From Nocardia fusca NBRC 14340 (GTDB lineage: Bacteria; Actinomycetota; Actinomycetes; Mycobacteriales; Mycobacteriaceae): a stretch of 64,000 nucleotides of DNA. Each line of letters starts with the position of its first letter. The stretch's first letter is position 1. Below the pieces are notes generated by a model. It saw only the letters and a list, made by a program, of their open reading frames with translations, did no database searches and had not been told where the DNA came from. This document shows, in pieces, positions 59,455-64,000 of the stretch. Both the position numbers and the translations under genes were made by a program. The DNA lies in assembly GCF_001618425.1 (NCBI RefSeq), contig NZ_BDCU01000038.1, positions 1 through 64,000 of the forward strand, written 5' to 3'.

Positions 59455-59638
59455 CCCGACGGACCGGATCACGAAATTTGTGCCAGATCCAGTTTTCACG
59501 TTCCGCCGACGCCCATTCTACTCGGTCCAACAGTATCGACGGCGGCCGTCCCGGCCGGGGTTCATCGACCAGCCCAGCCAAGCCGTGCTCGATGAACCGT
59601 TTCGCCACTTCGCCGTGGAAATGCCTGGAGACCTTCAT
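59455..59638 (-). pseudogene. IS630-family transposase N-terminal fragment
   Basis: About 60 codons contain RFIEHGLAGLVDEPRPGRPP and SILLDRVE, the helix-turn-helix end of IS630-type transposases ('.RF...GL.GL.DEPRPGRP..I....VE'). The frame then runs into non-homologous sequence and overlaps the point where the ISL3 scrap ends. The catalytic domain is absent. Confidence 0.75.
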
Positions 59639-59735
59639 TGTGGACCGCGGAATCGTGTTGCGGCCGGACAGGGGTGCGACCGGATCGCCGACGAGGTGGG
59701 CCGCAAAGCCCGCCTCGTCCCCGTCGATCCCTGGG

Positions 59736-61043
59736 CTATCCCGTCAGGACCGTCTCGCGCGTACCGGCGGACTCGATGTCGTGGCGCCGGGTTTCTGGGC
59801 CGACGGCGAGCGCGATGAGAGTGAGCACCGTCAGCAGCCCCAGGTACGCGGCGACCGGCCACCAGTGGCCGGACCACGCGAGCAGCGCGGTAGCGATCAG
59901 CGGCAGGAAACCGCCCGCCAGCACAGAACCGATCTCACGAGCGAACGCGAATCCGGCTAGCCTGGTCTTGGTTTCGAACAGCTCCGCGAACCACGCCGCC
60001 TGCGGCGCCAGCATCGCCGGGTAGCAGATGCCGAGCCCCACCACGAACCCGACGACGACGGCCACCGGCTCGCGGGTTTCCAGCAGGAGGAAGAACGGCA
60101 CGGTCCACAGCGCCGACGCGACAGCGCCGGCCGCGTAGACAGGCCGCCGTCCCCACCTGTCGGACAGCCAGGCGAACAGCGGCACTGCGCCCACTTGGAC
60201 GGCCGACGCGATGATCACCGCAGTCAGCCCGAGCGACTCGGACAGGCCCAGCTGGTGGGTCAGGAAAGCTACCGCGAACACGGGGAACAGATAGGCGAAG
60301 CCGTTCTCGGCGAAACGGGCACCAATGACGACCAGGAAGCTCTTCGGCTGGTACCGCAGCGCGGCGAACAGCCCCGGTTCGGTTTCCTCGGCCTGCTTGG
60401 CCTTCTCGAACGCGGGAGTCTCGTCCACGTCGCTGCGGATGAAGTAGCCGATCACGAGCATGACGAGCCCCAGCAGAAACGGTACTCGCCAGCCCCACTG
60501 GCGGAACTGCTCGTCGGGCAGCAGCAGGAACAGTTGGAAGATCCCAGTCGCGAGCAGGGTGGCGAGTGCGAAACCGGCCGGGGCCCACGCACCGGCCAGT
60601 CCGCGACGTCGCTGGTCGCCGTGCTCGACGGACAGCACCACGGCGCCGGCGTACTCGCCTCCGGCGCCGAAGCCCTGCACGAGACGCAACAGGATCAGCA
60701 GGACCGGCGCCCACGCGCCGATCTGATCGTAGGTGGGCAGCACGCCGATCAGCGTGGTCGCGACGCCCATCAACACGAGGGTGAGCACCAGCATCGTCTT
60801 GCGGCCGAGCCGGTCGCCGAGGTTGCCCAGTACGATGCCGCCCAGCGGTCGGGCGAGGAAACCGACGGCGTAGGTGGCGAAGGTGGCCAGTGTGCCCGCG
60901 ACCGGACTGATCGTGGGAAAGAACAGCTTGTTCAGGATCAGCGCGGCAGCCGTGCCGTAGATCAGAAAGTCGTACCACTCGAGCGTGGTGCCGACGAGGG
61001 CGGCGATACCGGCTTTGCGGGCGCGCCGTCGCGATTCGGTCAT
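59736..61043 (-). CDS. MHS-family major facilitator transporter
   Basis: This 435-residue 12-helix inner-membrane symporter has ALVGTTLEWYDFLIYGTAAA, FLARPLGGIVLGNLGDRLGR, LRLVQGFGAGGEYAGAVV, WGWRVPFLLGLVMLVIGYFI and WLSDRWGRRPVYAAG. It belongs to the metabolite:H+ symporters for organic acids, like 33292-34668, but is only distantly similar to it. GAAGGAG precedes the ATG. It lies 32 nt downstream of the dehydratase gene and is the last gene of an operon with an FAD oxidoreductase, so it probably imports the acid they degrade. Confidence 0.92.
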   Translation of the reverse strand: MTESRRRARKAGIAALVGTTLEWYDFLIYGTAAALILNKLFFPTISPVAGTLATFATYAVGFLARPLGGIVLGNLGDRLGRKTMLVLTLVLMGVATTLIGVLPTYDQIGAWAPVLLILLRLVQGFGAGGEYAGAVVLSVEHGDQRRRGLAGAWAPAGFALATLLATGIFQLFLLLPDEQFRQWGWRVPFLLGLVMLVIGYFIRSDVDETPAFEKAKQAEETEPGLFAALRYQPKSFLVVIGARFAENGFAYLFPVFAVAFLTHQLGLSESLGLTAVIIASAVQVGAVPLFAWLSDRWGRRPVYAAGAVASALWTVPFFLLLETREPVAVVVGFVVGLGICYPAMLAPQAAWFAELFETKTRLAGFAFAREIGSVLAGGFLPLIATALLAWSGHWWPVAAYLGLLTVLTLIALAVGPETRRHDIESAGTRETVLTG

Positions 61044-61075
61044 GTAGAGCCAGCTCCTTCGGAGGCCAGAAAACT

Positions 61076-62740
61076 TCAGTGGCGGGCGGGACGGCGCAGG
61101 ACCGCACCCCGCTGGATCGGGCCGACCAGTGCCGCGTACTGGCCCAGCCAGCCGCGCTCGGCGCCCGGGTCCCCGGCGGTGACGGGCTTGCCGTCGCGCA
61201 CCGGGTCGGCGTCGATCAGCCGTGCGTCGAGGTCGATCGAGATGCTGTCCCTGTCCTGGACCCCGGCGAGTGGTCCGCCGTCGGCCGCTTCGGGCATGAC
61301 CTGCCCCACGACGAGTCCGTGGTTCAGCCCGGACAGTTCGCCGTCCGTGACCACGGCGACCTGGCCACCGAGGCCGGCCCCGTTGAGGGCGGCTACAAAG
61401 CTCGCGGCGAACACCGTGCCGGGTCCGCCCCTCGGGCCCATCCCGCGCAGCACGATCACGTCTCCGGGCTCGATCCCGCTCTGGCCGAGCGCGGCGATGG
61501 CCTCGTCCTCACCCGCGAAAACCTTGGCAGGCCCGGAGAACTGGCGGCGCGCCGAGCCCACTCCGGCGACCTTGACGATTGCGCCGTCCGGGGCCAGCGA
61601 CCCACGCAGGATCAGCAGGCCCGGCTCGTCGGCGATGGGTTTTTCCAGCGGGTGCACCACATCGCCGTCCGGCCCAGGTGCCTCGGCGACCAGCTCGGCA
61701 ACGGTGCTGCCGGACACGGTCAGCGCGTGGGTGTGCAGCCGAGGGGCCAGCGCACGCAGCACAGTGCGGACCCCGCCTACCCGGTCGAGGTCCCACACCT
61801 GGTGTGTCCCGTTCGGACGGATCGCAGCGAGCTGCTTGGCGCCGCGCCCCTTCTCCTCGAACAACGCAACGACGTCGAGGTCGAGGTCGGCCTCCGCGGC
61901 CACGGCCGTGAGGTGCCGGACGCAGTTGACCGAACCGCCCAGCGCCAGCGCCACCTCTACCGCGTTCTCGATGGCGTCGCGGGTCAGCACCTTCCGTGCG
62001 GTGAGCCCTTCCCGGACCAGCTCGACGGCACGGCGTCCCGCGGCCGCGGCCCGCTCGAGCATCGGCGCGGAGTTCGCGCGCGTCGGCGCCGAACCGGGCA
62101 TCGCCATGCCGAGCGCCTCGGCGAGCACGTGCATCGTGTTCGCCGTCGCCAGGCCCGCGCACACACCGGGTCCCTCGATCGCGCGGTCGGCCAGCTCGCC
62201 GAGCTCCTCCACGCCCAGCTTCCCGGACGCTACGGCACCCACCGACTCGTACACCGAGTCGATATCGACCGAGCAGCCGGAGAACGTGCCTCCTCGCTGG
62301 TAACCGCCGACGACGATGATCGAAGGCAGGTCGAGCCGGGCGGCGGCCATCAGGTGGGCCGGTGTCGTCTTGTCGCAGCTCGACAACAGCACCATGCCGT
62401 CGAGCTGGGCACCTTCGACGGCGGCTTCGACGTCGTTGACGATCAGATCCCGGGTCGGCATCAGATACCGCGCCTTGCGGCCCGCGCTGGTCACGAAATC
62501 GGACGGCGCGGTCGTGCGGATCTCCAGTGGCAGCCCTCCCGGCTCGCGAACCGCGTCCGCGACGACCTTCGCCACGTCGTCGAGGTGTGCGAAGCACACC
62601 GACAGCTTCGACGACGTGTTGACGATCGCGATCTTGGGCTTGTGCTGATCCTCGACGCTGATTCCCATCGCGCTCCACTGGGCGCGGCGCACGGCCCAAC
62701 GGGTGGTGCCCGGCTCGAAGTTGCTCCGCAGCTCATTCAT
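61076..62740 (-). CDS. IlvD/Edd-family dehydratase (dihydroxy-acid or sugar-acid dehydratase)
   Basis: This 554-residue iron-sulfur dehydratase removes water from a 2,3-dihydroxy acid. Cluster cysteines are visible in SSKLSVCFAHLDDVAK, LLSSCDKTTPAHLM and GPGVCAGLATANTMHVLAEA. GSAPTRANSAPMLERA, GGSVNCVRHLTAVA, LRGMGPRGGPGTVF and TDGELSGLNHGLVVG follow the family order. The first cysteine motif and overall divergence favour a sugar- or hydroxy-acid dehydratase over housekeeping IlvD. The ATG at 62740 has CAGGAG upstream and overlaps the stop of the FAD oxidoreductase gene (ATGA). The neighbouring transporter supports catabolism rather than valine synthesis. Confidence 0.88.
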   Translation of the reverse strand: MNELRSNFEPGTTRWAVRRAQWSAMGISVEDQHKPKIAIVNTSSKLSVCFAHLDDVAKVVADAVREPGGLPLEIRTTAPSDFVTSAGRKARYLMPTRDLIVNDVEAAVEGAQLDGMVLLSSCDKTTPAHLMAAARLDLPSIIVVGGYQRGGTFSGCSVDIDSVYESVGAVASGKLGVEELGELADRAIEGPGVCAGLATANTMHVLAEALGMAMPGSAPTRANSAPMLERAAAAGRRAVELVREGLTARKVLTRDAIENAVEVALALGGSVNCVRHLTAVAAEADLDLDVVALFEEKGRGAKQLAAIRPNGTHQVWDLDRVGGVRTVLRALAPRLHTHALTVSGSTVAELVAEAPGPDGDVVHPLEKPIADEPGLLILRGSLAPDGAIVKVAGVGSARRQFSGPAKVFAGEDEAIAALGQSGIEPGDVIVLRGMGPRGGPGTVFAASFVAALNGAGLGGQVAVVTDGELSGLNHGLVVGQVMPEAADGGPLAGVQDRDSISIDLDARLIDADPVRDGKPVTAGDPGAERGWLGQYAALVGPIQRGAVLRRPARH

Positions 62741-64000
62741 GCTGTTCTCCTGTCGGTACGGGAAAGTGCGCTTCCGTTGGCGGCCATCGCGGACCGGACC
62801 TCGCGGCCGTCGAGCTCCCGGTACGGGCGGCTGTTGTCGAGCGACAACAGCGTCGCGACGGCGGCGGCGTGGCCGTACTCGAAGCACTGCGCGGTGACCC
62901 GCGCCGAGGCGAGCGCCTCGTGCTCGGCGCTCAGGCAACGGCCCGCGACGATGATGCCCTCGCCGCGTTCGGGCACGAGCGTGCCGTAGGGCACCTCGTA
63001 GTAGTCGTCGAGCAGCCAGGTCAGTTTCGGCCGGTCACCGACGTGCAGCTCGATCGGCCACGGCACCCGGCAGATCCCGTCCTCACGCTTGCGGGCCGCG
63101 AGGACGTCCTCGTTGGACAGCCGCTCGATACCGGCGATCGTGCGAGTCTGCCGGATCCCTGCCTCCACCCCGGTGTCCACCACGAAAGCCGTTTCGCAAC
63201 CGGGGATCCGTTCGGCCAGGAACCGCGCATACGAACGGACCTGCCGCCGTCCCCGGATCTCGGCCTCGGTGAAATCCGCTGGGTCGATCACATTGAGCAT
63301 CCGCCCGTCGCGGCCCGCCAGCCGGGTCGCGTTGACGAGCAGCTCGCCGCGTCTGGGAGTGGTGAAAATCCAGATCTTCTGGCGCGGTAGGTCCAGGCCC
63401 GCGTCCCGCGCCCGGAGAATCTCCTCGCTGACGTACGGCGGGCAGATCGTATCCTCGCCGTAGAACTCCAGGAACCGCTCGACGTCGACGTTGCCGAGAC
63501 GGAAGAACATGGTCGGGTTCTGGATCGTGCCGTGGTCGCCGAAGGTGTAGCGGTACCCGGCGCGGGCGATCACCGCCGCGTCACCCGAGGCGTCGATCGT
63601 CCTGGCGGCCAGCACCACTGCCCGGCCCGCGTTCGATTCGACCACGACCCCGCGGTGGGTATCGCCGTCGAGAACGACGGCGGTGACCGCGGTGTGGTAC
63701 AGGACCGTGACACCTGCGGCTTCGAGGAGGTCGTCCGCGACCTCGCGCCACATGAGCGGGTCGTGCGCTGCGGTCCAGGTCTTGCCGTAGACCTGCGGCG
63801 CGGTGAGACCGCCGCGGGTTGCCAGCTCCCGTCGAAATCGCTCGGTGAACCCCTCGACGACCTGCCGAGGCTCCCGGTCGGTGTCCGACGCGAGGTACAT
63901 CCCGCAGATCGTGCCGGACATGCCTGCGACCGCCGCGCCACCGGCGAAACCGTACTTCTCGACGACGAGCACCGACTTGCCTGCCTCGGCCGCGACGACC
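62737..64000 (-). CDS. FAD-dependent oxidoreductase (FAD_oxidored family), N-terminus outside the window
   Basis: More than 420 residues are visible. The N-terminal dinucleotide fold runs off the edge: the frame continues upstream of 63972 as VVAAEAGKSVLVVEKYGFAG, the usual form after a GxGxxG motif, so the true start lies beyond 64000. Further motifs are GGAAVAGMSGTICGMY, ARTIDASGDAAVIARAGY, PTMFFRLGNVD, RQTRTIAGIERLSNEDVL and EGIIVAGRCLSAEHEALASA. The family includes enzymes that oxidise hydroxy acids or act with tricarballylate-like substrates. It is the first visible gene of the operon with the dehydratase and the MHS transporter, and is translationally coupled to the dehydratase. Confidence 0.88.
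   Translation of the reverse strand, partial: VVAAEAGKSVLVVEKYGFAGGAAVAGMSGTICGMYLASDTDREPRQVVEGFTERFRRELATRGGLTAPQVYGKTWTAAHDPLMWREVADDLLEAAGVTVLYHTAVTAVVLDGDTHRGVVVESNAGRAVVLAARTIDASGDAAVIARAGYRYTFGDHGTIQNPTMFFRLGNVDVERFLEFYGEDTICPPYVSEEILRARDAGLDLPRQKIWIFTTPRRGELLVNATRLAGRDGRMLNVIDPADFTEAEIRGRRQVRSYARFLAERIPGCETAFVVDTGVEAGIRQTRTIAGIERLSNEDVLAARKREDGICRVPWPIELHVGDRPKLTWLLDDYYEVPYGTLVPERGEGIIVAGRCLSAEHEALASARVTAQCFEYGHAAAVATLLSLDNSRPYRELDGREVRSAMAANGSALSRTDRRTA

Larger units (their letters stand above)
58933..59735. other. IS-derived debris between the island and the next operon
   Basis: Besides an ISL3 end, an IS630 start and a GTGTCCGGAGGGGG block (59163-59176), I see no gene. CCTACCCGGCTTATATAACC and GCAGGTAGGG near 59113-59140 form an imperfect inverted repeat like the one at 7193-7252. 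Confidence 0.6.

Noticed and set aside
59072..59638. 188-residue intact-looking frame over the IS debris
   Set aside because: Only the first 60 codons match an IS630 transposase; the remainder is antisense to the ISL3 end and not homologous.
60195..62303. 702-codon plus-strand frame
   Set aside because: It is antisense to the MHS transporter and the dehydratase and has low-complexity Arg/Ser/Pro composition.
61079..62989. 636-codon plus-strand frame
   Set aside because: It is antisense to the IlvD-type gene, whose cysteine motifs are clear on the other strand.

Overview
The window reads as chromosomal DNA of a high-GC actinomycete of the Mycobacteriales type (Nocardia or Rhodococcus-like). 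The evidence is uniformly GC-rich codon use, many GTG starts, mycofactocin-type short-chain dehydrogenases (SDRs), an LLM-class (probably F420) oxidoreductase, and very dense acyl-CoA catabolic genes. The genus is an inference. No rRNA, intact tRNA, CRISPR array or intact transposase was seen.

Layout. 0-0.5 kb: the tail of a probable ADP-ribosyltransferase toxin and a small partner gene. 0.75-1.6 kb: an R2K-type ATP-grasp enzyme. 1.9-6.35 kb: an unrecognised pair of glycine-rich membrane proteins, an IS256 scrap, and a DEDDh exonuclease-BRCT-TerD fusion. 6.4-8.4 kb: decayed DNA with a CoA-transferase fragment. 8.4-15 kb: a tartrate/D-malate locus (D-tartrate dehydratase, DctA, 2-hydroxyacid dehydrogenase, frameshifted HpcH-type lyase; divergent GntR regulator and tartrate dehydrogenase) with a direct-repeat operator. 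15.6-20.3 kb: two tandem FMN-dependent monooxygenases, their flavin reductase, a divergent TetR and a COG2085 oxidoreductase. 20.4-26.9 kb: an SDR fragment, a CocE/NonD hydrolase, an AraC regulator, a small unknown protein, a deleted TetR and two more COG2085 oxidoreductases.

27-58.7 kb is a large catabolic island: an LLM oxidoreductase, a Ltp2-like thiolase homologue with a DUF35 partner, several crotonases (one resembling 6-oxocamphor hydrolase), two acyl-CoA synthetases, seven SDRs, RibBA plus a flavin reductase, a PEP-mutase/isocitrate-lyase family enzyme, a cupin, a second LLM monooxygenase, a second CocE hydrolase, a Baeyer-Villiger monooxygenase, an alcohol dehydrogenase, a fourth COG2085 enzyme and a classical thiolase. 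The likely theme is oxygenation and ring opening of a cyclic ketone or terpenoid-like compound, followed by CoA activation and beta-oxidation, with local flavin supply. The substrate is not determined. 58.7-59.7 kb holds ISL3 and IS630 debris. 59.7-64 kb is a separate operon for a sugar- or hydroxy-acid: an FAD oxidoreductase cut by the window edge, an IlvD/Edd dehydratase and an MHS transporter.

The most notable signal is non-coding. A 20-bp element, TGGAC-N7-GTCAGTAT, occurs seven times, plus one weaker copy in front of a TetR gene. Most copies lie 70-160 bp before SDR or crotonase genes on both strands, which suggests one dispersed regulon. A second operator class, CGGAG-N5-CTCCG, is shared by the two other TetR loci. 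A duplicated block of about 160 bp marks an AraC control region that is present once with the AraC gene and once without it.
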